64,000 bases of DNA from CAZMGD01 sp964565705 (GCA_964565705.1 CAZMGD010000001.1:1-64000), one strand, 5' to 3'; shown: positions 1 through 8,078, counted from the first letter of the stretch. Notes: generated by a model from the sequence alone, not told the origin. A program made the numbers and translations.

Positions 1-41
1 TCGGCGGCCACAACGGCAGCGTGGTGATCGCGCCGTACTAG
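1..41 (+). CDS. Beta-ketoacyl-ACP synthase, C-terminal end only
   Basis: The first bases read through a frame ending in GGHNGSVVIAPY and a TAG stop at 39-41. This matches the conserved C-terminal tail of FabF/KAS II-type condensing enzymes, where the GHN motif lies at the dimer and active-site edge and is followed by a hydrophobic strand. Only about 13 residues are in the window, so nothing can be said about the rest of the enzyme. The call rests on the GGHN tail alone. It is followed by a GC-rich spacer without a gene and by a large palindrome (196-235) that could end transcription from both sides. Confidence 0.6.
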   Translation, partial: GGHNGSVVIAPY

Positions 42-43
42 TG

Positions 44-163
44 GCTCGCTGCGCTTGCTGTCTGCGCCTGAGCGCGCCACCGAGGCTCGCTGCGCTCGCG
101 TGAGTGGCTGCGGCGCAGGATCGTTGCCGCGTCCGCTGTGTTCGGGCTGCTCGCTGCGCTCGC
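44..163. repeat. Three copies of a GCTCGCTGCGCTCGC short interspersed repeat
   Basis: The 15-mer GCTCGCTGCGCTCGC, or a one-base variant, occurs at 44-58 (variant GCTCGCTGCGCTTGC), 85-99 and 149-163. It is near-palindromic with CGAG/CTCG ends, as expected for REP-like intergenic sequence in GC-rich genomes. A diverged relative sits in another gene gap at about 21370-21387. No gene is visible in 42-253. Confidence 0.55.
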
Positions 164-195
164 GAAGCCTCGGCGACACACGACGGGGTGCGTGA

Positions 196-235
196 TGTCA
201 CCGAGTTGGTCGACCGGTCGACCAATGTCGTGACA
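196..235. terminator. 40-bp palindrome between convergent genes, probable bidirectional terminator
   Basis: A perfect 20-bp palindrome, TTGGTCGACCGGTCGACCAA (206-225), is nested inside a second inverted pair, TGTCAC (196-201) and GTGACA (230-235). It lies between the converging synthase and TetR genes, where a bidirectional terminator would be expected. There is no clear U-tract, which is usual in high-GC actinobacteria. Confidence 0.55.
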
Positions 236-253
236 CCAGCGCGCGCAGCGCGC

Positions 254-886
254 TCAGGGCGAGGGCAGCGAGCCAGTAGCGGCCAGCAGGCCGGCGATCA
301 GGGCGTCGAGTCCGACGTCGAACGAGCGCTGACGGTCGGGGCGTTGCCGCAGCTTCTCTGCCGCCACGGGATCCACCGGCGGCTGGCCGTCCCAGAAACC
401 CGACGGGTCGTGCTCCTGCGCCGGCGAGCGCGACACGACGGACTCGGTGATCGAGTAGGCGACGACGTACTGCAGCACGGCGTTGGTGGCGTCGGCCAGT
501 CGCTCGCCGCGCAACCCGGCGGCGGAGAACTCGACCGCCAGCGACCGGCGTGCGGGCGCGAACACCGCCGACACCGCGCCTCGGGTGTGGGCGATGCCGA
601 TCAGCTCGCCGTGGGCCTCCAGCGCACCGACCACTGACCGGGCGATCGAGCGGATGCGCTGCTGTGGCGTGGCACCTCGCGGCTTGCGCTCCACGATCGT
701 GGCGGTCGTGCGCTCGACCAGCGCATCGAGCAGTGCGTCCTTGTTGCCGACGTGCCAGTAGATCGAGGTGACCGACACGTCGAGCTTCTCGCACAGGGCC
801 CGCATCGAGAGTCCCGTCAGGCCCTCGGACTCGACGATCGCCTCGGCGGCGTCGACGATGCGATCCCGCGTCAGCCGCTCCGACAT
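254..886 (-). CDS. TetR/AcrR-family transcriptional regulator
   Basis: This is a 210-residue one-domain repressor candidate. Residues 1-55 form a typical TetR helix-turn-helix: RIVDAAEAIVESEGLTGLSMRALCEKLDVSVTSIYWHVGNK, where the SIYWHVGNKDALLDAL recognition helix is diagnostic. The C-terminal ligand domain is unassigned. It diverges from the amidohydrolase pair at 967, which it probably controls through the inverted repeat at 919-933. I chose the ATG at 886 because family N-termini usually start right before SERLTRDRIV. An upstream ATG at 919 would add 11 residues but would put the start codon inside the inverted repeat. Neither start has a good Shine-Dalgarno. A leaderless start at 919, using the TGTAAT-like box in the repeat as -10, cannot be excluded. 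Confidence 0.85.
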   Translation of the reverse strand: MSERLTRDRIVDAAEAIVESEGLTGLSMRALCEKLDVSVTSIYWHVGNKDALLDALVERTTATIVERKPRGATPQQRIRSIARSVVGALEAHGELIGIAHTRGAVSAVFAPARRSLAVEFSAAGLRGERLADATNAVLQYVVAYSITESVVSRSPAQEHDPSGFWDGQPPVDPVAAEKLRQRPDRQRSFDVGLDALIAGLLAATGSLPSP

Positions 887-918
887 GAGAAAGATGTTAT
901 CCGCCTTGAACGAATCCA

Positions 919-933
919 TGTAACACCATTACA
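919..933. promoter_or_regulatory. TGTAA-N5-TTACA inverted repeat, probable TetR operator
   Basis: TGTAACACCATTACA is a 15-bp inverted repeat in the divergent gap between the TetR gene and the amidohydrolase operon. It is AT-rich against a very GC-rich background. Its position over both promoters suggests autoregulation by the adjacent TetR protein. This is inferred from location and symmetry. Confidence 0.5.
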
Positions 934-966
934 GTGGTCGAGGAACCTGAGCTGAAGGGGAAGCCC

Positions 967-2274
967 ATGGGTGACAACGATCCATACCTGATCATCGCCG
1001 CCGACAGCCACGCCGGCCTGCCGACCGAGCAATACCGCGAGTACCTCGAGACGAAGTACTACCCGCAGTTCGACGAGTTCCTGACCGAGCGTGCCGCCGC
1101 GATCGAGGCCTCCACCAACCTCGGTGTGCGCGATGAGAAGTTCGCCAAGCAATGGTTCGACGATCACGACGAGGAGCTGGCCGGCGGCTGGGACGCGATC
1201 AAGCGCGACCAGGCTCTGGACGCCGACGGTGTCGCCGGCGAGGTCGTCTACCCCGACGCCGACGCCGTGGAGAGCCGCACCTGCGTGCCGTTCGGCGCCG
1301 GACTCGGACTGTCCGGCGACCTCGACCCCGAGCTCGGCATGGCCGGCGCCAAGGCACACAACCGCTGGCTGGCCGACCTCTGCTCGGTCAACTCCGAGCG
1401 GCGGTGCGGCGTGGCCCTGGTGCCGATCACCGTCGAGATCGACAAGGTGCTCGCCGAGATCCGCCACGCCAAGGAGTCGGGCCTCGGCGCCGTCATGATC
1501 CCGGCGATGTGGATGTCGCAGACTCCGTACCACGACCGGAAGTACGACCCGGTGTGGGCCCTGTGCGAGGAACTGCAGATGCCCGTCGTCACCCACTCGG
1601 GTTCGGCGTCGCGCGACGAGTACGGCGACCACCTCGGCATCTACGTCACCGAGGTCACCTGGTGGCCCGCTCGCCCGATGTGGTTCCTGCTGTGGTCCGG
1701 CGTGTTCAAGCGCTACCCCGGCCTGCGCTTCGGCGTGACCGAGGGCGGCTGCTGGTGGCTGCCCGGCCTGCTGTGGTCGTGGGACCGACTGTGCATGGGC
1801 GCCCGTGGCGCGGCGAAGCTCGGCAAGGGCAAGTTCGCCGAGGCACTCGGCGACATGCTGCCGAGCGAGATGGTCGACCGGAACTGCTTCACCGGCCTCG
1901 CCAACGCCAAGCGCCGCGAGCTCGGCATGCGCTACGAGATCGGCATCGACAACATGCTGTGGGGCACGGACTTCCCGCACCCCGAGGGCACCTGGCCGAA
2001 CACGAACGACTGGCTGAAGAAGACGTTCTTCGACATCCCGATCGACGAGACCCGCCGCATGCTCGGCCTCGCCGCCGGGGAGATCTTCGGCTTCGACATG
2101 GACAAGCTCGCGCCGCTCGCCGAGAAGGTCGGCCCGACGCCGACCGACCTCGGCCAGCTCACCCCGACACAGACCGCGGCGGACCTCGAGGCCCGCTGGG
2201 CCGGCGTCAAGGCCGTCGGTCGCCACTGGCTGACCGGCAACGACTTCCCCCTCATCCCCGGAGTGCCGAACTGA
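967..2274 (+). CDS. Amidohydrolase-2 family metal-dependent hydrolase
   Basis: This 435-residue protein belongs to the ACMSD-like amidohydrolase-2 group of TIM-barrel hydrolases and decarboxylases. The first metal motif is D13-S-H15 in AADSHAG. A central THSG supplies a further histidine, and the C-terminal LWGTDFPHPEG carries the catalytic aspartate. Members hydrolyse or decarboxylate cyclic or aromatic acids, and the substrate here is unknown. I chose the ATG at 967 over the in-frame GTG at 934 because AAGGGG sits about 8 nt upstream of it and because 934 abuts the regulatory repeat. The stop overlaps the next start by one base (TGATG), so it is translated with the paralogue that follows. 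Confidence 0.85.
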   Translation: MGDNDPYLIIAADSHAGLPTEQYREYLETKYYPQFDEFLTERAAAIEASTNLGVRDEKFAKQWFDDHDEELAGGWDAIKRDQALDADGVAGEVVYPDADAVESRTCVPFGAGLGLSGDLDPELGMAGAKAHNRWLADLCSVNSERRCGVALVPITVEIDKVLAEIRHAKESGLGAVMIPAMWMSQTPYHDRKYDPVWALCEELQMPVVTHSGSASRDEYGDHLGIYVTEVTWWPARPMWFLLWSGVFKRYPGLRFGVTEGGCWWLPGLLWSWDRLCMGARGAAKLGKGKFAEALGDMLPSEMVDRNCFTGLANAKRRELGMRYEIGIDNMLWGTDFPHPEGTWPNTNDWLKKTFFDIPIDETRRMLGLAAGEIFGFDMDKLAPLAEKVGPTPTDLGQLTPTQTAADLEARWAGVKAVGRHWLTGNDFPLIPGVPN

Positions 2275-3536
2275 TGACCGCTGACACGCGAGCGATCGCG
2301 ACCGATGCCAACGGCGACGAGCGCTACGTCGTCGTCTCCTCCGACTGCCACGGCGGCGGCGACATCTTGGACTACCGCCACTACCTCGAGTCCTCGTGGC
2401 ACGGCGAGTTCGACGCCTGGGCGGCGAGCTACGAGTCGCCGTACGAGGATCTCCAGGGCGACAACGGCACTCGCAACTGGGACTCGGCGCGGCGCGAGCG
2501 CGACCTCGAGGTCGACGGCGTCGTCGCCGAGGTGATCTTCCCGAACACGGTGCCGCCGTTCTTCCCGAAGACCTCGTTGACGGCGCAGCCGCCGGCGGTC
2601 ACGGCCGCGGACATGGATCGTCGCTGGGCCGGCCTGCAGGCCCACAATCGGTGGCTGGCCGACTTCTGCGCGGCGACGCCGGGCCGCCGCGCCGGCGTCA
2701 TCCAGATCAACCTGCACGACCCGGAGGGCAGCGCGGCGGAGATCCGTCGCGCCGTCGCGTCGGGCCTGACCGGGGGCATCCTCCTGCCGGGCACACCCCC
2801 CGGGCTCGGACTCCCCCAGCTGTTCGACCCGTGCTACGAACCGCTGTGGCAGGTCTGCGAAGAGCTCGGCATCCCCGTCAACCACCACACTGGCAGCGCC
2901 GCGCCACCGATGGGCCCGACCGACGTCGACACGGTCGTGTTCCTGCTCGAGGTGTCGTGGTGGGCTCACCGCGCGCTCACCCACCTGATCGTCGGCGGCG
3001 CCCTCGACCGCCACCCCGACCTCCAGTTCGTGTTCACCGAGCAGGGCACGGCCTGGGTGCCCGAGGAACTGACCAAGCTCGACTACTTCTTCGACCGCAT
3101 GGTGTCGGCCGACGGCTCGCAGGAAGCAGTGTGGGGGCGCTCGGTGGTCGAGCGCCTGGCGCTGAAGCCGAGCGAGTACTGGCAGCGCCAGTGCAACATC
3201 GGCGCCAGCTTCATCCGCCCCGCCGAGGTGCAGATCCGCCACCAGGTCGGGGTCGGGAAGATCATGTGGGGCAGCGACTACCCCCACAAGGAAGCCAGCC
3301 ACCCGTACTCGCACGAGGCGCTGCGCGCGTCGTTCGCCGGTGTGCCCACCGACGAGGTGGCGATGATGGTCGGCGGCAACGCCGCCGCGCTGTACGGCTT
3401 CGATCTCGACGTGCTGCGCCCGGTCGCTGCCGAGTGGGGCCCTCGCGTCGTCGACATCGACGAACCCCTCGGTCCGGGCGATCTGCCGCTGGCAGCGCTG
3501 AAGTGCCCGGCCTTCGCCGGCCTGCCGGTCGCCTGA
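2274..3536 (+). CDS. Amidohydrolase-2 family hydrolase, tandem paralogue
   Basis: This 420-residue protein has the same fold and motif order as its upstream neighbour: VVSSDCHGGG near the N-terminus (D-x-H), NHHTGSAA in the middle, and IMWGSDYPHKEAS for the catalytic Asp and the following His. The two proteins are clearly diverged paralogues (different N- and C-terminal regions) rather than a recent duplication. One-base overlap with the first gene implies coupled translation, and the two may form a hetero-oligomer or act on successive intermediates. A small VOC protein follows after 35 nt. The substrate cannot be read from sequence. Confidence 0.85.
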   Translation: MTADTRAIATDANGDERYVVVSSDCHGGGDILDYRHYLESSWHGEFDAWAASYESPYEDLQGDNGTRNWDSARRERDLEVDGVVAEVIFPNTVPPFFPKTSLTAQPPAVTAADMDRRWAGLQAHNRWLADFCAATPGRRAGVIQINLHDPEGSAAEIRRAVASGLTGGILLPGTPPGLGLPQLFDPCYEPLWQVCEELGIPVNHHTGSAAPPMGPTDVDTVVFLLEVSWWAHRALTHLIVGGALDRHPDLQFVFTEQGTAWVPEELTKLDYFFDRMVSADGSQEAVWGRSVVERLALKPSEYWQRQCNIGASFIRPAEVQIRHQVGVGKIMWGSDYPHKEASHPYSHEALRASFAGVPTDEVAMMVGGNAAALYGFDLDVLRPVAAEWGPRVVDIDEPLGPGDLPLAALKCPAFAGLPVA

Positions 3537-3571
3537 CTCCCACATCCCCCGCCCACCCACCAGGAGGACAC

Positions 3572-3958
3572 ATGGCGACCAAGGTCGGCCAGTACTGCAT
3601 CTACGTCAGCGACATCCACAAGGCCGAGGAGTTCTACACCGAGGTCATCGGACTGAAGGTGCAGAGCCGCACCGAGATCGACGACGTGCACGAGGTCGTC
3701 GTCGCCGCCGACGACGGCGGTGGGCGCCTGCAGCTCGCTGAGCGCTACAACGGTGGCCAGCCGATCGACCATGGCTTCGCGCTGTGGAAGATCTACTTCA
3801 TCGTCGATGACGCGAAGGCGATTCACGACAAGGCCGTCGAGTACGGCTGCGAATCGACGTTCGCGCCACAACGACTCGATCGCTGGCCCGTGATCGCGGC
3901 ATTCTTCCTCGACCCCGACGGCTACCTCGTCGAGCTCATCCAGCACGTCACCGACTGA
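3572..3958 (+). CDS. VOC superfamily (glyoxalase/dioxygenase-like) protein
   Basis: This 128-residue single VOC module opens with GQYCIYVSDIHKAEEFYTEVIGL and closes with AAFFLDPDGYLVELIQH. The final E is the usual metal ligand of glyoxalase and extradiol dioxygenase folds. Two beta-alpha-beta-beta-beta halves are evident, the normal size for lactoylglutathione lyase-like or epimerase-like members. A strong AGGAGG lies 4 nt before the ATG. Its position between the amidohydrolases and an EthD-like protein makes a role in the same ring-degradation pathway likely. Whether it is an enzyme or a ligand-binding protein is open. Confidence 0.8.
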   Translation: MATKVGQYCIYVSDIHKAEEFYTEVIGLKVQSRTEIDDVHEVVVAADDGGGRLQLAERYNGGQPIDHGFALWKIYFIVDDAKAIHDKAVEYGCESTFAPQRLDRWPVIAAFFLDPDGYLVELIQHVTD

Positions 3959-3981
3959 CGTTCCACCGAGAAGGACCCACC

Positions 3982-4269
3982 ATGATCCGCTTCAGCGTGT
4001 TGTACCCCGCCACCGAGGGCGCCGATTTCGACCACGACTACTACGCGAACAGCCACGTGCCACTCGCCATCAAGACCTGGGGCCTGTCCGGTGCCCAGAT
4101 CGACAAGGGCGTCACCGGACCGTATGTCGCCGCCGTGCACTTCGAGTTCGAGTCGCAGGAGGCGATGGGCGCCGCGCTCGGCGCCGAGGGCACCGGGGCG
4201 GTGATGGCCGACGTCGCCAACTACACGACCATCCAGCCGGTCACGCAGATCTCCGAGATCGTCTCCTGA
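3982..4269 (+). CDS. EthD-like ferredoxin-fold protein
   Basis: This 95-residue protein resembles the EthD family of dimeric alpha/beta-barrel proteins: it starts MIRFSVLYPATEGADFDHDYYANSHVPLA and ends with a VAHFEFES-like core strand and a short ANYTTIQPVTQI tail. EthD-like proteins often accompany oxidative degradation operons, but few have an assigned reaction. It has a GAGAAGGA ribosome site and is 23 nt downstream of the VOC gene, so probably in the same operon. It appears to be the last gene of the unit unless the membrane protein 69 nt further on is included. Confidence 0.75.
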   Translation: MIRFSVLYPATEGADFDHDYYANSHVPLAIKTWGLSGAQIDKGVTGPYVAAVHFEFESQEAMGAALGAEGTGAVMADVANYTTIQPVTQISEIVS

Positions 4270-4338
4270 GGGCCCGTCGGCGGTTCACCCGATGAGGGTG
4301 CACCGCCGGCACGCTCACCGGTGATAGGCCAACAGGCG

Positions 4339-4974
4339 ATGAACGACATCGTGCTCGGCCTGCTGGCCATCATCGTCGGCGCCGCCTTCTGCTTCCAGGG
4401 CTACCTGGCGCTGCGCCTGATCATCCCGATCTGGGGTGCCTTCGCCGGCTTCTCCTTCGGCGCCGGCCTGATCGCCGCGATCTCCGGCGACGGGTTCCTC
4501 TCGACGACCGTTGGATGGGTCGTGGGGATCGTCTGCGCGGTCGTGTTCGCGGTGATCGCCTACCTGTACTACGCGGTCTCGGTCGTCATCGCGATGGGCG
4601 CGATCGGGTTCATGCTGGGCACGAGCCTGATGTACGCGCTCGACGTCCACTGGCGCTGGCTGGTCGCGCTCGTCGGCATCGCCGTCGGCGTGCTGTTGGC
4701 CTTCCTCGCGATCGTCGCCGACATGCCGATGATGTTGCTGATCGTGCTGAGCGCGCTCGGCGGCGCGGCGGCGATCACGGGCGGCCTGCTGTTGATGTTC
4801 GGTGGCGTCGATGTCGACGACTTCACCGGCGAGGTGATCGAGCACGCCGACCACGGTTGGTGGTGGTACGCGATCTACGTCGTGCTCGCCGTCGCCGGCA
4901 TCATGTTCCAGGTCCGGTCCACGAACCGCCTGAAGATGTCGATGCGCGAGGCCTGGGAAGCCGACCGGGCCTGA
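4339..4974 (+). CDS. Multi-pass membrane protein, DUF4203/TMEM198-like
   Basis: This 211-residue, strongly hydrophobic protein has about seven predicted membrane segments, starting with NDIVLGLLAIIVGAAFCFQG and ending with YAIYVVLAVAGIMFQV. A positively charged tail (RSTNRLKMSMREAWEADRA) is probably cytoplasmic. The helix pattern with small-residue faces (GAFAGFSFGAG) fits DUF4203-type proteins of unknown function. An acidic loop, GGVDVDDFTGEVIEHADHGWWW, separates the last two helices. The ATG at 4339 is preferred; an in-frame GTG at 4321 would add six residues. It converges with the crotonase gene, leaving only 8 nt between the stops. Confidence 0.65.
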   Translation: MNDIVLGLLAIIVGAAFCFQGYLALRLIIPIWGAFAGFSFGAGLIAAISGDGFLSTTVGWVVGIVCAVVFAVIAYLYYAVSVVIAMGAIGFMLGTSLMYALDVHWRWLVALVGIAVGVLLAFLAIVADMPMMLLIVLSALGGAAAITGGLLLMFGGVDVDDFTGEVIEHADHGWWWYAIYVVLAVAGIMFQVRSTNRLKMSMREAWEADRA

Positions 4975-4982
4975 CGTCGCCG

Positions 4983-5786
4983 TCAGCGGCCGTGGAAGAC
5001 GGGCGCGCGCTTCTCGAGGAACGCGCGGGGGCCCTCCTTCGCGTCCTCCGACGCCATCACCGCGCCGCCGTGGCGCTGCTCGATGACGAACGCCTCGGAC
5101 TCGGGCAATGACTCGGTCTCGCGCAGGGTCGCGACGAGGGCCTTGACCGACAGGGGGCCGTTGCTGGCGATCTTGGTAGCCAGCTCGCGAGCCTTGGCCA
5201 GCGCCTGCCCGTCGGGCACGACGTAGTTGACCAAGCCCACCTCGAGCGCGCGCTGGGCCGAGATGTCGTCGCCGCACAGCAGCATCTCGGCGGCGACGGC
5301 GTAGCCGATCTGGCGCCGCAGGCGCACCGCGGAGCCGGCCATCGGGAACAGGCCGCGCTGCACCTCGGTGACGCCGAACACCGCGCTCTCGCCGGCGACG
5401 CGCAAGTCGGTGCCCTGGAGGATCTCGGTGCCGCCGGCGCGGGCGAACCCCTCGGCAGCGAGGATCACCGGCTTGGTCGGCTGCTGCGTCTTCAGCCACG
5501 CCCGGTAGATCATCGCCGGGTTCTCCTTGACCCGAGCGATCCATTCGTTGGCCGGGGGGTCCTGAGCCATCAGACCGATCTCCTTGAGATCCATGCCCGC
5601 GCAGAACGTCGTGCCGTTCCCGGTCAGGATTGCCACCCGCACGTCGTCGTCCTGGTCGAGCCGGTCCCATGCGTCGTTGAGCCGGCACATCACCTCGCTG
5701 TTGACCGCGTTGCGCTTCTCCGGACGGTTGAGCGTGACGGTCAGGATGTGATCCTGCTGCTCGACGATGACGGCGGGTTCAGCCAC
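4983..5786 (-). CDS. Enoyl-CoA hydratase/isomerase (crotonase) family protein
   Basis: This 267-residue crotonase-fold protein has oxyanion-hole elements GNGTTFCAGMDLKEIG and EGFARAGGTEILQGTDLRVA, plus the helix EVQRGLFPMAGSAVRLRRQIG. In canonical hydratases that helix carries the second acid/base. The second oxyanion motif reads ARAGGTEI rather than the standard AxGGGxEL, so the exact reaction (hydration, isomerisation, dehalogenation or ring hydrolysis of a CoA ester) is uncertain. It is leftward and monocistronic or the last gene of a leftward run: 81 nt without a gene separate it from the SnoaL-like gene upstream. Confidence 0.85.
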   Translation of the reverse strand: MAEPAVIVEQQDHILTVTLNRPEKRNAVNSEVMCRLNDAWDRLDQDDDVRVAILTGNGTTFCAGMDLKEIGLMAQDPPANEWIARVKENPAMIYRAWLKTQQPTKPVILAAEGFARAGGTEILQGTDLRVAGESAVFGVTEVQRGLFPMAGSAVRLRRQIGYAVAAEMLLCGDDISAQRALEVGLVNYVVPDGQALAKARELATKIASNGPLSVKALVATLRETESLPESEAFVIEQRHGGAVMASEDAKEGPRAFLEKRAPVFHGR

Positions 5787-5867
5787 GGTGAGGCTCCTCG
5801 GGGTGCGGCGATCGGACGGCGTCCGAGCGTAAATGACGAGCGCTCGGCGGTTCCGATCCGAGCCGGC

Positions 5868-6320
5868 TCAGCGCAGCGTGCGCAGCACGACCGACGCCAT
5901 GGTGTCGAGCACGACGTGCTGCTCGCAGATCCTCGGCCCGTCTGCGGTGTCGCGGATGGCGCCGGTGACGATCGCGGTCGACAGGTTCCTCACCCCGGCA
6001 TCGGCGATCTCGGTGACGAAGATGTAGCTGCTGAACGTCGTCGCCCCGTCCTCGCGCTCGCCGGTGCGGTGGATGTTCTGGCCCATGTGGCGCAGCGGGT
6101 ACGGGCTGTCGAGGCGGTGCTCGCGCTGACGATGCATCACCGCATCGCGGCCCGTGTCGTCGAACGTGACGAACTCCTCGTAGGCGGTCGTGCCGGTGGA
6201 CGTGCGGCAGCTGAAGCGCACGTCGTCGGCGAGCATCGATTCCAAGACCTCGAAGTTGCCCTGGTCGTACTCGAACCACCAGCGGCCGATCAGTTCCTGC
6301 ACCGTCGCGACGTCGATCAT
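5868..6320 (-). CDS. SnoaL/NTF2-like (nuclear transport factor 2 fold) protein
   Basis: This 150-residue NTF2-like cone-fold protein opens with the typical VQELIGRWWFEYDQGNFEVLESMLADDVRF. This superfamily includes ring-cleaving cyclases, ketosteroid isomerases, dehydratases and small subunits of ring-hydroxylating dioxygenases. The ATG at 6320 overlaps the stop of the upstream gene as ATGA, which fixes the start despite a possible GTG 18 nt upstream. Coupled to the HxD-oxygenase candidate (6317-7384), it may act as a partner subunit or act on that enzyme's product. Confidence 0.75.
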   Translation of the reverse strand: MIDVATVQELIGRWWFEYDQGNFEVLESMLADDVRFSCRTSTGTTAYEEFVTFDDTGRDAVMHRQREHRLDSPYPLRHMGQNIHRTGEREDGATTFSSYIFVTEIADAGVRNLSTAIVTGAIRDTADGPRICEQHVVLDTMASVVLRTLR

Positions 6321-7384
6321 GACGCCGCCGTCAGCCACTCGGTCTGCGGCTGGATCGTGTACGTGTGGATCAGGGCTTGGATGAACGCATCGTCGTGGAA
6401 CGGATCCGACGGTTCGGCCACCTGCACCCCGCGGCGGCGCATGTCGTCGAGCAAGATGCCGATCGCCCGCTCGTGGGTCATGTCATCGGTGTGGTCCATC
6501 ACCTTGCGCACCTCGTCCAGGTCCGCGTACACCTCGGAGCTCCAGTGCACGAGCAAGCGGATCTCCTCCGGCTGGTAGGTGCGGATCGTGGTGCCGTCGG
6601 TCGTGATCGCCCAGCGGTCGGCGTCTGGCCGGTACTCGAACATCGAGCGGTGCTTGAGTCCGGGGATCGCCCGCTCGTCGGGCCGCCCGACTGGATCGCC
6701 ACGATGGAACATCACCTCGTTCTGGACCACCACGCCACGGTTCCACAGCGGGTGAGCGAGGTGCTGCGGCGCCTCGAGCGGACCGTCGGGCCAATAGGTG
6801 AACGTGCCGTTCTCCCCCCGATACCACCACGTGATGACCTGGGCCATCTTGACGATGTAGTCGGTGAACAGCCCCGACTTGGCCATCACGTTCTGGAGCC
6901 ACACCGGCGAGTTCTCGTAGCGGACCCCTCGGAACGTCGTCGCGTCGAGGTGCGCCGACAGCCCGCTGTGGTGTGGGCCGCAGATGTTGAACAGCATCAT
7001 CGTCGGCTTGGCGTGCGGCACGTTCCAGTACGAGCGGACCTCGTCGAGGAACCGCTCGCTGTAGAAGATGTCCTCGATCTCCCGGTAGTACGCCGTCGAG
7101 TTCTGACCGAAGAACCCACGGAAGTGCCCAGTCGCGATGTCGTCGAGGGTGAGGCCGTGGTCGGCCGGCACGACACCGGTCGTGGTGGCGATCAACTCGT
7201 CGACCGTGTCGAAGTGATGGGCCGTGATCGTCGGCCACGGACCGTGCCGCTTGATCACCCCGAGCATCCGCTCGTACTCGTCATCGGAGTAGACCCCGTC
7301 GAGCACCCGCGGCGGCGCCACCGGCCGCAGCACCTGCGCCAGGTGCTGGTGGTCCGCCTCAACTGCAAGAGCTGCATTCCCCAT
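6317..7384 (-). CDS. Unrecognised 355-residue protein, possible Fe(II)/2-oxoglutarate-type oxygenase
   Basis: I do not recognise the family with certainty. An HxD triad is visible: H145-L-D147 in SGLSAHLDATTFRG, followed about 80 residues later by H227 in NEVMFHRGDPVGR with downstream arginines. That order and spacing fit jelly-roll non-haem iron oxygenases. No signal peptide or membrane segment is present. The ATG at 7384 was chosen because it is the first in-frame start after a shared AT-rich motif (7393-7406); longer frames upstream run through the divergent gene. It is translated together with the SnoaL-like gene by ATGA overlap. The pairing of an oxygenase and an NTF2-like protein suggests modification of one hydrophobic substrate. 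Confidence 0.55.
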   Translation of the reverse strand: MGNAALAVEADHQHLAQVLRPVAPPRVLDGVYSDDEYERMLGVIKRHGPWPTITAHHFDTVDELIATTTGVVPADHGLTLDDIATGHFRGFFGQNSTAYYREIEDIFYSERFLDEVRSYWNVPHAKPTMMLFNICGPHHSGLSAHLDATTFRGVRYENSPVWLQNVMAKSGLFTDYIVKMAQVITWWYRGENGTFTYWPDGPLEAPQHLAHPLWNRGVVVQNEVMFHRGDPVGRPDERAIPGLKHRSMFEYRPDADRWAITTDGTTIRTYQPEEIRLLVHWSSEVYADLDEVRKVMDHTDDMTHERAIGILLDDMRRRGVQVAEPSDPFHDDAFIQALIHTYTIQPQTEWLTAAS

Positions 7385-7392
7385 GGCCAGAG

Positions 7393-7406
7393 AGTAACGT
7401 ATTATC
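7393..7406. promoter_or_regulatory. AT-rich motif (GATAATACGTTACT on the minus strand) shared with 11381-11394
   Basis: In the divergent gap before the leftward oxygenase-like gene, the minus strand reads GATAATACGTTACT. The divergent gap at 11381 reads GATAACACGTTATC. The first 12 positions match the pattern GATAAyACGTTA. Both lie within a few to 10 nt of a start codon, so this is a candidate binding site of a common regulator or a promoter core. Confidence 0.4.
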
Positions 7407-7439
7407 CTCAGTGAGGGAAGTCCGGTGTACGATCCGGCC

Positions 7440-7973
7440 ATGAGCACCCGCTGCCTCAACCACGTCGAGTTGCTGCACCGGCCCGGCGAGCGCGACCTCG
7501 CCAACCGCCTGTTCGCGCTGCTCGGCTGCGAGCCAGTCGATCGCGGCAACCACTGGTTCACCTCGTTCGTCGACCCGGCGGGCCCGCGCGACTTCGTCAA
7601 CAACGCGCTGTACGCATCGGAGGTTCGCCCGGAGCAGTGGGCGTTCGAGCAGGTGGTGATGGCTGCGGCGTCGCCCGAGCGCGACGTCTATCTCGAGGGG
7701 CTGCGCGAGGCCCCGCAGTACTCCACCCACTTCGGGATCCGCATCGACGACGGAAGCGAGTTCGAAGCGACGCTCGAGCGCATCCGAGTGGCGGGCGAGC
7801 ACGACGAGCAGCTCGCCGGACGCGTCGCGCTCGACGGCGTGTTCCGCCCCGGCGATCCCGGGGCGATCGCGCCGGCCATGGTCCAGGCGTTCGTCTGGAC
7901 CGACGTCGTCGCCGCCGGCCTGCTGTGCCTGGGTCAGCACATCGAGCTGCAGCACCACGTCGCCTCAGGGTGA
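7440..7973 (+). CDS. VOC-like (glyoxalase fold) protein
   Basis: This 177-residue protein has one recognisable VOC-like entry strand, RCLNHVELLHRPGERDLANRLFALLGCEPVDRG, and a final LLCLGQHIELQHH. The N-terminal H and the late E could be metal ligands. The middle (RPEQWAFEQVVMAAASPERDVYLEG) is not typical, so it may be a diverged two-repeat member. The ATG at 7440 is preferred over a GTG at 7425. It diverges from the oxygenase/SnoaL pair and ends at a large stem-loop. No substrate can be assigned. Confidence 0.6.
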   Translation: MSTRCLNHVELLHRPGERDLANRLFALLGCEPVDRGNHWFTSFVDPAGPRDFVNNALYASEVRPEQWAFEQVVMAAASPERDVYLEGLREAPQYSTHFGIRIDDGSEFEATLERIRVAGEHDEQLAGRVALDGVFRPGDPGAIAPAMVQAFVWTDVVAAGLLCLGQHIELQHHVASG

Positions 7974-7979
7974 CCAACA

Positions 7980-8051
7980 CTGTGTGAAGCGACCGGGCCG
8001 TGTGGCCCGATTCGACTGTGAGCCAGTTGGCGACACGGTCGGTTCACACAG
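7980..8051. terminator. 72-bp compound stem-loop between convergent genes
   Basis: Outer arms CTGTGTGAAGCGACCG (7980-7995) and CGGTCGGTTCACACAG (8036-8051) pair with one mismatch. The inside can fold into a second hairpin, GGGCC-GTGT-GGCCC (7995-8008), and a small ACTG/CAGT stem. It fills the gap between a rightward VOC gene and a leftward SDR gene, so it probably terminates both. Confidence 0.5.
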
Positions 8052-8078
8052 AACCGCGATGTCACACAGACGTGCGCG

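Noticed and set aside
871..2226. Long open frame on the strand opposite the first amidohydrolase
   Set aside because: It is an antisense shadow caused by high GC at third positions; the opposite frame has metal-binding motifs and a ribosome site, this one has repetitive R/A/G/H-rich sequence without a family.
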